From the NCBI GenBank assembly GCA_965211775.1, contig OZ242974.1, forward strand, positions 2,108,001 to 2,172,000: 64,000 nucleotides of DNA, given 5' to 3'. The notes below the pieces were generated by a model that made no database searches, was not told the DNA's origin, and saw only the letters and a program-made list of their open reading frames with translations. How positions within the stretch are numbered: position 1 is the first letter of the stretch; each line of letters opens with the position of its first letter. Both the position numbers and the translations under genes were made by a program. Of the stretch, positions 8,907-17,973 are shown in pieces. This DNA comes from Thiodiazotropha sp040506975. GTDB lineage: Bacteria > Pseudomonadota > Gammaproteobacteria > Chromatiales > Chromatiaceae.

Positions 8907-9270
8907 TATTTAACAGTTGGTGTTATATTCTGCCTGTGCGGGATTAGTTGCCGGCTGCATTGATGCTGTACAAGAGAAAGTATCGGGTGACCTGCAAAAT
9001 GCTCCCGGTAACTTAGTGGTTTAGGAGTGTAAAATGGATTTTTTCTGACATTATGTCGCCTAGGTCATAAATTGGTCTGGCGACTCAGCGCCATCCATTC
9101 GTCCGACATCCCCGAACCCTAATAAAAAACGCTGTTATTTTCTTGTAGATTAAAGGTGTGACTACTGCCCTTATCCGTCAACACTGATTTTCCGGCCAGT
9201 GTACGGCCTTATTGCTTGTCTCGATGAGACTAATACACTTGGTTGTGACAGTGGGCAATCCTGAAGTTGA
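8907..9270. other. Intergenic region upstream of the ExeA-like gene
   Basis: These 364 bp carry no supported gene. A short inverted repeat GTCGCC ... GGCGAC (about 9054-9083) and several AT-rich blocks could be regulatory; no known riboswitch or sigma-54 motif was recognised. Confidence 0.4.
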
Positions 9271-9279
9271 GTGACAAAG

Positions 9280-10725
9280 ATGTACGAATCATTATATGGA
9301 TTTAATGAGACACCCTTCCGTTTATGCGCTGACGAACAATTCTGCTATGCCCACAGCAATTATCAGCGAACTGCTGATTGCATAACATATGCACTGAAGC
9401 AGGGTGAAGGCATTCTCTTGTTAATCGGGCCTCCCGGATCAGGTAAAACAATCTTATGCAGGGATGTCATCTCAAAGCTCGATCCAAACAAGTTTATCGC
9501 CATCAATATAATGATGGGGCAGTTGTCAGCGGAAGAGTTGCTTAGGAAGATAGCGCTTGAATCAGGTATGCCGGCAGAGGAATACAATAGAGCGACATTG
9601 CTGTCTTCCATTCATCAGCATCTGAATGACCTGCACTTTACAGACAAGCGATTGATATTGTTTCTTGATGAGGCTCATATTCTTACATCGAATTCACCGT
9701 CAGAGTTGAAGCTATTGTCCGATCTGCAACGGGAGTGGTACTTGGTTCTTCAGTTGGTCCTGATAGGCAATCCCGAGTTACGGGAGTCGGTTGGTGAAGC
9801 AGGTATAGAACAAAATCAGCAATGGATTTCTGCAGTGTGCGAGCTTGAAACCATGACTGCTGAGCAGACTGAAGGTTATATAAAACACAGACTTCACCGG
9901 GTGGGATGGAGGCATGACCCCGTCATTGAGAGATCAGTCTATTCAATCATCTATGATGTCACTCAGGGATTGCCACGGCTGATAAATCATTTAATGAGTC
10001 GTTTATTGTTGGCCGCCGCATTGGAAAACAGACATCAGATAAGTATTGATGATGCATTGTTGGTTGCAGAGTTGTTGATCGAGGAGGGTCGATTGAGACC
10101 GCATTCAAATGAAACCATCTCTTTTTTAAAAGAGAGGTATATACCCGCAAAACCGATACAAGCTGTCTCGACACTTCCTTGCAAACGCGGCAATGCACCG
10201 ACAGTTGAGCCATGCTCCTGTGAAATAGTCGGGTCATCCATTGGACAATCAGCCACTGACGATTCTACGGCAATACATGATGCTGCGATCTTTGTTCACG
10301 AATCGGAGCAAGCGTTCGATGAATTCGACCTCTCACTGGAAGATTTGGATATGCCGGATACGGAATGGATGGGATGGGACAGCCCTGGGCCACCTTCCGT
10401 GTCCAATGGAGCAATGAATCACACCACTCGTTCATCAGGCGAAATGTCAAAACCTGGGTTCGAACAAAATTCAAGGCAGAAGTGGCGCGAATCACGCGAT
10501 TCCAATTGTGAACATCAGTGGGGTGGCGTCTGGTGGATGTCAGTTAATGATAAACGTAAGATACAAATCTCTTCAGATACTGCCGATGAACTGCCTTCTA
10601 TAACGATTGATGGTTGCCCGGATATGTTCAATCAACCTGTGCCTCAATGGGTAAATGATCAAAGAGGCAGCGTAGACATGAAAAGTACGAAACGAAAGAT
10701 ATTTCATGCATTTATTATAACCTGA
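9280..10725 (+). pseudogene. ExeA/GspA-like AAA ATPase, 3' end cut off by an IS
   Basis: The N-terminal half is an ExeA-family AAA ATPase (MYESLYGFNETPF, Walker A GPPGSGKT, Walker B LILFLDEAH, sensor LVLIGNPELRE, LPRLINHLMSRLLLAA). Such proteins work with type II secretion or PEP-CTERM/exosortase loci at the inner membrane. ATG 9280 fits the family start; an in-frame GTG at 9271 is possible. The stop codon TGA (10723-10725) lies inside the IS1595 element that begins at 10721, so the native C-terminus has been lost; no periplasmic peptidoglycan-binding domain remains and the last 200 residues are poorly conserved in appearance. The ATPase core itself is intact. Confidence 0.8.
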
Positions 10726-11749
10726 TTACTCATGAGGCTCAGCTATTGAGCCTGTGGTGCAAGCATAATGGAACCTACTGAATAAAAGAGGATTTCATTA
10801 TGCCGAGAAATACTATTCAATTTCAAAAAGGTCTTGGTTTGCACGATTTTCTGGAACAATATGGGACCGAGGATCAGTGTCGACAGGCATTGTATGATTT
10901 GCGCTGGCCGACGGGCTATGTCTGCCCTGAGTGCGGCAACACAACAGGCTGTGAACTCAAAAAGCGTCAGATATATCAATGTCACAAGTGCCATCATCAG
11001 ACTTCCCTGACCGCCGGCAGCATCTTCCATGGCACCAAGCTGCCGCTGAGAACGTGGTTACTTGCGATCTATCTGTTGACCCAACGCAAGAAAAGTATCT
11101 CGGCGCTGCAACTTTCCCGCGAAATCGGGGTGAACTACAATACGGCCTGGCGACTCAAGCATAAGTTGATGCAGGTGATGATGGAACGTGAGCGTGGAAA
11201 AAAACTGGCCGGTCGCATCGAATTGGATGATGCTTATCTCGGAGGCGAGCAAGCCGGTAAGCGTGGTCGTGGGTCGCGCAACAAAATCCCTTTCGTAGCT
11301 GCTGTTGAGACGACGCGGGACGGCAGGCCCATGAAAATTCAACTGCGTCGTGTAAGGGGCTTCCGCAAACGTGAAATCGCCCGCTACGCCCGCTCCTGCT
11401 TGATGCCTGGCAGCGAAGTCTTTACCGATGGGCTTTGGTGCTTTAGTGGCGTGACAACCGCTGATTGCCATCATAACCCCATGGTGACGGGTGGTGGGCG
11501 CCAAAGTGTCCAGTATTCGTGCTTTAAATGGGTAAACACGATGTTGGGTAATGTCAAAAACAGTCTGTTGGGTACTTTTCATGCGATTCGAGATAAACAT
11601 GTGTCGCGTTATCTTGCTGAGTTCGAATATCGGTTTAACCGCCGTTTCGATTTACCCGCCATGATTGAACGATTGCTTTTTGCCGCTCTTCGCACTCCAC
11701 CTATGCCATATCGCCTCTTGAGAATGGCTGAGGTTTAGGGGTAATCAGG
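10721..11749 (+). mobile_element. IS1595-family insertion sequence, copy 1 (1029 bp, no target duplication)
   Basis: The ends are CCTGATTAC on the left and GTAATCAGG on the right, with weaker similarity further in, and they enclose one transposase gene. It is the same length as copy 2 (45790-46818) and nearly identical to it. The 8-bp flanks TATTATAA (left) and ATTAGTTT (right) do not match, unlike copy 2, so this copy has been through recombination or an adjacent deletion after insertion. Confidence 0.92.
10800..11738 (+). CDS. IS1595-family transposase
   Basis: The 312-residue protein has an N-terminal zinc ribbon (CPEC ... CHKC), a helix-turn-helix region (SALQLSREIGVNYNTAWRLKHK) and the ISXO2-like catalytic domain with acidic residues in IELDDAYLGG and VFTDGLW and the later GNVKNSLLGTFHAI segment. 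It appears intact. It differs from the second copy by a few residues (RTWLLA versus RTRFLA; FDLPAM versus FDSPAM). Confidence 0.95.
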   Translation: MPRNTIQFQKGLGLHDFLEQYGTEDQCRQALYDLRWPTGYVCPECGNTTGCELKKRQIYQCHKCHHQTSLTAGSIFHGTKLPLRTWLLAIYLLTQRKKSISALQLSREIGVNYNTAWRLKHKLMQVMMERERGKKLAGRIELDDAYLGGEQAGKRGRGSRNKIPFVAAVETTRDGRPMKIQLRRVRGFRKREIARYARSCLMPGSEVFTDGLWCFSGVTTADCHHNPMVTGGGRQSVQYSCFKWVNTMLGNVKNSLLGTFHAIRDKHVSRYLAEFEYRFNRRFDLPAMIERLLFAALRTPPMPYRLLRMAEV

Positions 11750-12169
11750 ATTAGTTTTGTGTTGCTAATACTCTTCATTTTTGGGCTTGCGACAGGCTAA
11801 ACTCACTCGATAGTATTTGTTTTTTAATTATTGGTTTAACTTCAATTTAAATTCACGTTATTTATTGATCAATGTTTTTTTCTTTGATACCTGATAGAGT
11901 TTTTTTAATGTAAATAGTGGTGCGGGCCGGTCGAATGCGGATCCGTGGCATAACCTGCCATGTTTGGTTCCATTGTCAGTAAATTTCTCGAACAATTAAT
12001 TAAACACTAAAAGATTAGTGTGTGATCTAGATTGCAGTTGTAAAATAATTGTAAAAATTGGTTTTTTTGTGCGGTTGTTGGAATATTTAGGTTGTTTAAG
12101 TCGTAAACCACCTATTACAATCTATGATGAGATTTAGGAGTTTATTTCACGGACTAAAGGACGAGGATC
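11750..12169. other. AT-rich intergenic region
   Basis: These 420 bp between the IS1595 element and the VPLPA-CTERM gene hold no supported ORF. Because the IS lacks a target duplication, this flank need not be the native downstream region of the ExeA-like gene. AGGACGAGG at 12157-12165 is the ribosome-binding site of the next gene. Confidence 0.5.
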
Positions 12170-12637
12170 ATGAAGAGGTTATTCTGCACATTGGTATTGA
12201 TGGTCGGCATTGTTTCAACAAGTGTGTTTGGCGGAACAGTCATTGATGCCGGTACATTTACGGAGAATGGAGACACTTACAATCCATCGCCATATTCTGG
12301 TATTTTTACGGACGTTATTCACTTTGATATTGCCACTTCCGGGCTTTCACTTATCTTTTCCGGATCTCATGCCGGTATGGCGGCAGATGATATGTTGCTG
12401 ACAAACACGAATGATGGTGCGGATTTTCATCTTGGAACGGTGTTTTCGGAAAGTTTGAGCTTGGCTAAGGGCAGTTACGTATTTACACTCTCAGGTTTTG
12501 CCTTGAATGCGCTCGATAGCAAAATTTACTCCGACTACGACCTTACAATATCGGCCGTACCGCTTCCTGCGGCGGCTTGGTTGTTCGGTTCTGCTTTGCT
12601 AGGGTTCATCGGTATCAGTGCAAGGCGGAAAATCTAA
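12170..12637 (+). CDS. VPLPA-CTERM (PEP-CTERM-type) exported protein
   Basis: The product has 155 residues: an N-terminal signal peptide (MKRLFCTLVLMVGIVSTSVFGG), a short beta-rich body, and a C-terminal sorting tail composed of VPLPAAAWLFGSALLGFIG followed by a basic ISARRKI end. That tail is the VPLPA variant of the PEP-CTERM signal, recognised and cut by an exosortase at the inner membrane, so the protein is probably delivered to the cell surface or extracellular matrix. No exosortase gene is in the window. ATG has an AGGACGAGG Shine-Dalgarno. Confidence 0.9.
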   Translation: MKRLFCTLVLMVGIVSTSVFGGTVIDAGTFTENGDTYNPSPYSGIFTDVIHFDIATSGLSLIFSGSHAGMAADDMLLTNTNDGADFHLGTVFSESLSLAKGSYVFTLSGFALNALDSKIYSDYDLTISAVPLPAAAWLFGSALLGFIGISARRKI

Positions 12638-12667
12638 CGCTCCATAATGCACTAAAAAAACTATTCA

Positions 12668-12701
12668 ACAGGCCCGTAGTGAGAGATCTTTACGGGCCTG
12701 T
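12668..12701. terminator. Bidirectional hairpin terminator between convergent genes
   Basis: ACAGGCCCGTA and TACGGGCCTGT form a perfect 11-bp stem. Reading leftward it is followed within six bases by seven T (complement of the A-run at about 12655-12661), fitting termination of the minus-strand ABC operon; the rightward T-tract is poor. Confidence 0.75.
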
Positions 12702-12771
12702 GATCGTTCTTCCCTATTGTATTGCTTGATATGGTAGCGGGTATAGGGTTGCTGTAATTTGAGGTGGACCT

Positions 12772-13983
12772 CTAAATCTCTCTCAACCCTTCCGATGGTT
12801 CCACGTTTGCTGCACGGTAACCTGCAAGCGATGCGGCGACAATTGACGATCCCAGTGTCAGAAGTAGGGCGACAAGAAAGTGGTCAGGCAGCAATCTGCA
12901 AATTGTCTCACCATCCTCTGTTTGCGTCATGAATAATCCGTTGATAGTGAAACTGACAGCCAGATAGATCAGTGATGCTGTCAGCCATCCGAAGAAGGCG
13001 GTAAATGCCGATTGCAAAACCGGAAACCAGATTATCTCCCCAGTACGAAAACCGACCAGCCGAAGGACGCTTAACTCTTTTCGCTTTCGGTCGACATTTG
13101 CCCACAGACTGGCGCCCAAAGAGAAGGAGAAACCGATAAGTCCGATGAGCGCGATCAACCAGAAAACCAGACTCAGATTTTGATCCATACTGCGCACGAT
13201 ATCGATGTCGGCTGCCCGGGTATTCACTTCGATCCCCAACTTTTGCAATGCATCACTGATTGGTGCGACGTCATAGATGGAGCGTGTATAGAGGCGGAAG
13301 CTGGGATAGGTGCGTTCCTTGTTCGTGGTGTTTGTACCTTTCCACCCGAAAGCTGGGACCGCACGACCATCGCGGAAGTCCTCAGCAGCCTCCAGCAGGC
13401 CCAGACTGGTGAAGGCGCCGTCACGGGTAAAGCTGGCGTGTCGTGCTATATCGACTACCTGGAGTGTGACGTGTACCCTTTCACTACGCCCCTTGTATCG
13501 GCGTGACAGACTGCCATTGATCTCGTCACCCGGTTTTACCTTAAGCCGTTGTGCCGCCTTTTCCGAGAGCACAATCTGTTGCAGGCTCTTTGGGATCGTT
13601 CGTGCCTTCAAAAGTGGATCGCCCCGGCCCGTTGGGATCATCTCAACTGAGACGATTCGCTTCGCTGCCTGGCTTTTCAGGTCGATAGTGGCGGCGATGG
13701 CGCGGGTACGCGGCACAATAAAGTCGATCTCCTCCCTGGCTTGCAGTTGTTCGATCCAGGCGCTGTCATAGCGACCACTGCCGATAGGACGTACCTCCCT
13801 GTTGCGTGGGTCTTCTATAAGGCTGTTGAGCATGCTGCCGACGATGCCGAATTTCAGACCATACAGGATCATCATCGGTCCAAGCACCGCTGCCAGGGCG
13901 ATGATGAAGAAGCCCGACATTTGCCATTCGTTGCGGTAATCTCGACCGGCCAGCCAGATGATATCCTTAAAACGATGACGCAT
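12772..13983 (-). CDS. ABC transporter permease, FtsX/MacB fold (TagS-like)
   Basis: This permease of 403 residues has a first membrane segment near residues 24-46, a large periplasmic domain, and three more segments after about residue 270 (LVFWLIALIGLIGFSFSLGA etc.), the FtsX/LolC/MacB topology. It ends in AANVEPSEGLREI, the family's usual coupling tail. Its start codon overlaps the ATPase stop by one base. Such mechanotransmission permeases move lipids or lipoproteins or transmit signals across the inner membrane rather than pumping small solutes. Together with a vWA protein it resembles TagS of the P. aeruginosa H1-T6SS accessory module (inference). Confidence 0.85.
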   Translation of the reverse strand: MRHRFKDIIWLAGRDYRNEWQMSGFFIIALAAVLGPMMILYGLKFGIVGSMLNSLIEDPRNREVRPIGSGRYDSAWIEQLQAREEIDFIVPRTRAIAATIDLKSQAAKRIVSVEMIPTGRGDPLLKARTIPKSLQQIVLSEKAAQRLKVKPGDEINGSLSRRYKGRSERVHVTLQVVDIARHASFTRDGAFTSLGLLEAAEDFRDGRAVPAFGWKGTNTTNKERTYPSFRLYTRSIYDVAPISDALQKLGIEVNTRAADIDIVRSMDQNLSLVFWLIALIGLIGFSFSLGASLWANVDRKRKELSVLRLVGFRTGEIIWFPVLQSAFTAFFGWLTASLIYLAVSFTINGLFMTQTEDGETICRLLPDHFLVALLLTLGSSIVAASLAGYRAANVEPSEGLREI

Positions 13984-14756
13984 CAGCCACTCACAACAGT
14001 TTCAGTCATCGATCCATCTGCCTCTCTATGAGTGTGGTGTTCCAGGTGACGGAGCCCCAACCGGTTGATGTGGCGCCATGCATGACTGGCCAGAATGACA
14101 GTGATATGAAGTTCATCCACAAGTTCGATGAACAGTGACATTATGCGTTCGGCTGCAATGGGATCGAGCGATGCGGTGGGTTCGTCGGCAATTACGATGG
14201 CCGGCCGATGAGCCAGGGCGCGACCAATGGCAACCCGTTGACGTTCACCGACAGAGAGCATATGAGGCAGCTTGTTCAGATGTCTGTGTATACCCAGGTC
14301 ATTCGCCAGCTCGTCGACCAATCCATCATCCTGCATATCGAGCAGGCGACGGGAGAGATTGATATTTTCCCGAACCGTCAGATAGGGTAGCAGCCCGCCT
14401 GTCTGCATGACATAACCGATCCGCAAACGACGCAGATCACCCAGTCTGTTGAGTTGATTCTTCTGCCATAGGGCTGAAATATCGACCGGTTCTGCGCCCC
14501 GCTCCGGTCTGAAACGAAATGAACCGATATTGCTTGGTTTCAGTGTCATCGAGAGCATATCCAGCAGGGTGCTCTTGCCACAGCCACTTTCACCAATGAG
14601 CGCTATTTTCTCGCCCAGCGCGATCTGCAGGCTCGGTACGCGCAGACGGAATGCACTGCCTTCGGCTTCTCGAGTCTTCACTACATCACGCAAATGATAG
14701 ATGAGTACCTTTTCACCGGTCAGCGTTGCGCCCGGGTGGATTGCAGTGGTCGTCAA
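13983..14756 (-). CDS. ABC transporter ATP-binding protein (LolD/TagT-like)
   Basis: The 257-residue ATPase shows Walker A GESGCGKST (residues 55-63), signature LSVGERQR and Walker B IVIADEPTASLD, in the MacB/LolD group. The start is TTG at 14756, supported by GGAGGAG seven bases upstream; there is no alternative ATG before the Walker A region. It pairs with the FtsX-type permease immediately downstream to form a transporter on the inner membrane. Confidence 0.9.
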   Translation of the reverse strand: MTTTAIHPGATLTGEKVLIYHLRDVVKTREAEGSAFRLRVPSLQIALGEKIALIGESGCGKSTLLDMLSMTLKPSNIGSFRFRPERGAEPVDISALWQKNQLNRLGDLRRLRIGYVMQTGGLLPYLTVRENINLSRRLLDMQDDGLVDELANDLGIHRHLNKLPHMLSVGERQRVAIGRALAHRPAIVIADEPTASLDPIAAERIMSLFIELVDELHITVILASHAWRHINRLGLRHLEHHTHREADGSMTETVVSG

Positions 14757-14791
14757 ATCGGGTACTCCTCCAGTTCCACGATGAAGGAGAA

Positions 14792-16807
14792 CTAGGGCAA
14801 CATTTCCAAGGCGATCGGGAAAACGGAGTCACCCGAAACCGGTCCTCCGTCCAGTGAAACCCAAAGGTCTGTATGATCATGCAATACCTGGTAGTAGTTT
14901 ATCTTCTCTTCCAGGCGATTGATGAATTTGATCTGATCCCGGGCCGGCCAGTCCTGCCAATTCTCTAAAGAGAGATTCATCACTTCACCGGTGTACGGTA
15001 GGTCCTCTATATATTCCCGCATGAAACCCATGTCTGCCAGATTGCCTTCGCGCGCACCGGTCACTCGTGTTGTCGTTCCAAGTTGTTCCGGGTCCCGGGC
15101 GATTGTGGCGGCAAGACTCTTCAGATCGTTGAGGAAAGTGCGTGGAGATAGCAGCCCCTCTTCGGCTGTAATGAGAACCTGGTGCATGATGCTGTGCAGA
15201 TCACTGAGCTGATCGCGTGTCAAAAGTACGCGTACATCGAGGGTTTGTCTCTGTGGCTCATTGATATCCCGATCGACCAGCCAGGCATTGAACACACTGG
15301 GGATCTGCTGTTTGTCCTTTTGTTGAAGATAACGCATACGCAGGGCATAGCCCAGTTTGGCGACCTTTGCCTGGAATTGGGCCAACTGATCGGTTTTTTC
15401 ATCTTGTGTTGCCTGGTTTTCCCTGGCCTGGCGTTCCATAGCCATACTCTTCCCGGCCGCTGCCAGGGCGGCCAGTTTGACCTGTTCGGTGATCTGCTTG
15501 GCCAGGGCATCCAGAACTCTGCCGAATCGTTCAACATCACCTGTTTCAACGCCAAAATAGAAACTGCCGATGCCTGGGTAATATGAGAGGTCGCGATAGG
15601 TCTCTTCTGCCTTTGTGTGATCCGCCATGATACTTGGCGTTAAAAGATGCAGGACCGAGAGTGCTATACCTTTGTCCTGGGCCAGTTGTCTAAGCGATGC
15701 GCTCGACATGCCGGTGCCAGAGAGCGGATCACCTGCTTCTCGGGGGCCTGCATCTGTGATCAGAACAATATAGCGGGCATCCTGCCCCTGCCAGTCGATA
15801 CCTGCGACAGCCTCTTTGACACCGGCAAAGCTGTCTTCATTGAAATCGCGGCTGGATACTAAAGCGGCTTTAAGGGACGAGACCTGGTTGAAAAAGCCTT
15901 CTGCATCCTGTCCCTGTTGAAGATTGACATAGGTTTGTGTCAAGTAATCCAGTGCAGGAACAGCCTGTGGATTGTCGCGAAACGCAATCAAACCAAAGCT
16001 CACATCGCCGGTCAGGTCCTCTTCGGTGATGGTGTCATATATTTTGCGCACCGCTTCACGTGTCCGGTCGATGTAGGGATCCATCGAGAGGGTGGAGTCA
16101 ATGACGAATACTACGGCGGAGCGGAAAGGCTTGATCTTATTGCGGGCCTCTTCATTCTTTTTTTCGGGAGTTTGTGCCTGTTCACTAGTTATCGCAGGCA
16201 GTAGCGGTACGCTGGATACTTGCAGCATGCGTGCCTGCTCATTTCCGATATAGATATCTTCGTGATCTCGGATGGGTACCAGGTAGAAATCCTTCAAGAT
16301 ATCGATATGCGTCCTTGGCTGGATGGCGATTACCGGTGATTTGTCATCAAGTTCACCCGACTCGGCAGCCTGATAGAGTTGTCGATATTTCTCCTTGTCA
16401 TTGCTCTTGAGCAGTGTTTTCAACTGCTCTTTTTCATTGAAGAGCAGGACCCGGTCGTTACCTATAGGATCACGAAATGCAACAGTCAGCCCTTGATTCC
16501 AGGGAATGGTGTCATTTTCCGCTATCCAGCCGGCTATTTCGCCATACCGATTATGGCCAAGTAGTAGCCAGGTGGTGCTATTCTCTATTTTTCGGTCATA
16601 TACATAGAAGGCGCTGAATGGTGTTGCGAGATCACCCTTAGCCTTTTGTATTTCCTTATAAAAATGAGCTCCAGGTTTACTCAGCACGCGCTGGTAGAGG
16701 GCCTCCTTACCATCCATGAGCAGGGGGTGTTGCTGCGCGGCGCCAAGGAGAAGGGTAGGGGAGAGTAAAACAATCAACAGAGTCAGGATCGATTTGAGAG
16801 TGGCCAT
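14792..16807 (-). CDS. Exported von Willebrand factor A domain protein (PpkA C-terminal-like)
   Basis: The 671-residue protein has a Sec signal peptide (first 25 residues), an N-terminal region of about 200 residues, and a vWA domain with MIDAS motif D237-STLS and a later ITDAGPRE segment, then a long helical C-terminal part. The vWA fold binds a divalent metal and a protein partner in the periplasm. Sequence flavour and the gene order with an FtsX-type ABC transporter recall the non-kinase part of PpkA from T6SS threonine-phosphorylation modules, but there is no kinase domain here. ATG 16807 with AAGGAT upstream. Function unassigned. Confidence 0.75.
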   Translation of the reverse strand: MATLKSILTLLIVLLSPTLLLGAAQQHPLLMDGKEALYQRVLSKPGAHFYKEIQKAKGDLATPFSAFYVYDRKIENSTTWLLLGHNRYGEIAGWIAENDTIPWNQGLTVAFRDPIGNDRVLLFNEKEQLKTLLKSNDKEKYRQLYQAAESGELDDKSPVIAIQPRTHIDILKDFYLVPIRDHEDIYIGNEQARMLQVSSVPLLPAITSEQAQTPEKKNEEARNKIKPFRSAVVFVIDSTLSMDPYIDRTREAVRKIYDTITEEDLTGDVSFGLIAFRDNPQAVPALDYLTQTYVNLQQGQDAEGFFNQVSSLKAALVSSRDFNEDSFAGVKEAVAGIDWQGQDARYIVLITDAGPREAGDPLSGTGMSSASLRQLAQDKGIALSVLHLLTPSIMADHTKAEETYRDLSYYPGIGSFYFGVETGDVERFGRVLDALAKQITEQVKLAALAAAGKSMAMERQARENQATQDEKTDQLAQFQAKVAKLGYALRMRYLQQKDKQQIPSVFNAWLVDRDINEPQRQTLDVRVLLTRDQLSDLHSIMHQVLITAEEGLLSPRTFLNDLKSLAATIARDPEQLGTTTRVTGAREGNLADMGFMREYIEDLPYTGEVMNLSLENWQDWPARDQIKFINRLEEKINYYQVLHDHTDLWVSLDGGPVSGDSVFPIALEMLP

Positions 16808-16828
16808 CGTTTTATCCTTGAATAAGAG

Positions 16829-17557
16829 CTACCGCCAGTTCAGTAAGAGTCGCTTTGCTGCAAGGTCCCCTTTTTTCGCTTGCTCTTCAGTGGTCTTTCT
16901 CAATATTCTGAGCCGCTCATCGGCCTTGGTCAAACCCTTTTCAGCTGCCGCTGAATACCATTTATGTGCTTGATATGGATCAGGATTTTCAAGTAAGGGG
17001 TTGCCATCATTAAAATGGTTTGGATCATGCATACTGGCCAGTGAAAAGGCTGCTGCAGGATCCTCTTCTCGTGCGGCATAAAAGAGTAACAGATATGCAT
17101 CTGTCAATTTGCCTTCATTCTTGAATGCAGTCGCCTGGCTGAGGATTTGTTCTGGATTTAAGGCTGTTTCACCGGAGCGTAAGCTTGATATCAAGGCACG
17201 GGCAGATCCCCCTTCGGCGAACTCAATTGCAGCGGATTCTGCTTCAATTGCAGTGTTTTCAGAGGGTGAAGGGTGATCCACCATTTCAGCTTCTTCAGTA
17301 GTATCGACCTCATCTTCAACCGGGGCAGTCTGTTCCGTGGCAGAGTCGATCTGAGCCCTAATAATGGGGTCGATCTGACTCTCCTCGAGAGGAGGCGCCA
17401 GATCGATCTCTTCTTCCGGCGCAAAGAGGTAGTAGATAGCAACGAGTATCAGCGCGGCAATGGCTATCTCTAATGCCACACGCAGCTTGTCGGAGCTCGT
17501 CAGTGTCTTCGAGTCCTGGGAATACTCATCGGGTAGTTTGGAATCCGGACTTGTCAT
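16829..17557 (-). CDS. Membrane-anchored Sel1/TPR-like protein
   Basis: The product has 242 residues: a cytoplasmic N-terminus, one membrane segment (VALEIAIAALILVAIYYLF, about residues 27-45), an acidic Glu/Ala-rich linker and a C-terminal helical-repeat domain with Sel1-like motifs (AYLLLFYAAREEDPAAAFSLA; AHKWYSAAAEKGLTKADERL). It is first in the operon with the vWA protein and the ABC transporter (21- and 35-bp gaps). A scaffolding role in the periplasm is likely; nothing more can be read. Confidence 0.7.
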   Translation of the reverse strand: MTSPDSKLPDEYSQDSKTLTSSDKLRVALEIAIAALILVAIYYLFAPEEEIDLAPPLEESQIDPIIRAQIDSATEQTAPVEDEVDTTEEAEMVDHPSPSENTAIEAESAAIEFAEGGSARALISSLRSGETALNPEQILSQATAFKNEGKLTDAYLLLFYAAREEDPAAAFSLASMHDPNHFNDGNPLLENPDPYQAHKWYSAAAEKGLTKADERLRILRKTTEEQAKKGDLAAKRLLLNWR

Positions 17558-17973
17558 ACTCTCTTAATTATCTGAATTTTTAGGCTGGCCTGGATGCCGT
17601 TGCCATCCATTCAATCATTCTTGAACCACAGCCTTAACATTTGAACAGAACAGACACCTAAAATCTATATATATGCGGTAGGGGGAAAAGCCGATAAACG
17701 GGCTTGCCCTACAATTGCGTCGAATACCAAGGCCGGACTTGAATCCTGTGTCATCGAGATCGGATCTCACAATGGTTTGACGGCAGCCGCTCACGATTGT
17801 CCGCATAAATAAAAATGATTATCATTAGTGGGTGATAGAGGGGGTAGGGTTTACGCAAGGGGGCAAAGCGCCTCCGCCACAGCCTATTCTATCGAATCCA
17901 TGGTTTTGGAACCACCAAGCGGCAGTACCGTTATTCAGCAGACTCTCTTTGGCTATCTAAGGGTTTTGCGGAA
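17558..17973. other. Intergenic region upstream of the vWA/ABC operon
   Basis: No supported gene was found here. It must contain the promoter of the leftward four-gene operon. It also holds a Fur-box-like palindrome (17814-17826). Short ORFs on both strands have no ribosome-binding sites or protein-like composition. Confidence 0.45.
17814..17826. promoter_or_regulatory. Fur-box-like palindrome
   Basis: AATGATTATCATT is a perfect 6-1-6 palindrome and matches the core of the Fur consensus. It is 257 bp upstream of the leftward Sel1/vWA/ABC operon and no iron-uptake gene is adjacent, so regulation by iron is only a possibility. Confidence 0.35.

Noticed and set aside
11945..11962. Sigma-54 promoter (TGGCAT ... 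TGCC) upstream of the VPLPA-CTERM gene
   Set aside because: The GG-to-GC spacing is two bases too short and the position is over 200 bp from the gene.
17615..17806. 63-codon leftward ORF next to the Fur-like site
   Set aside because: No ribosome-binding site and no protein-like pattern.
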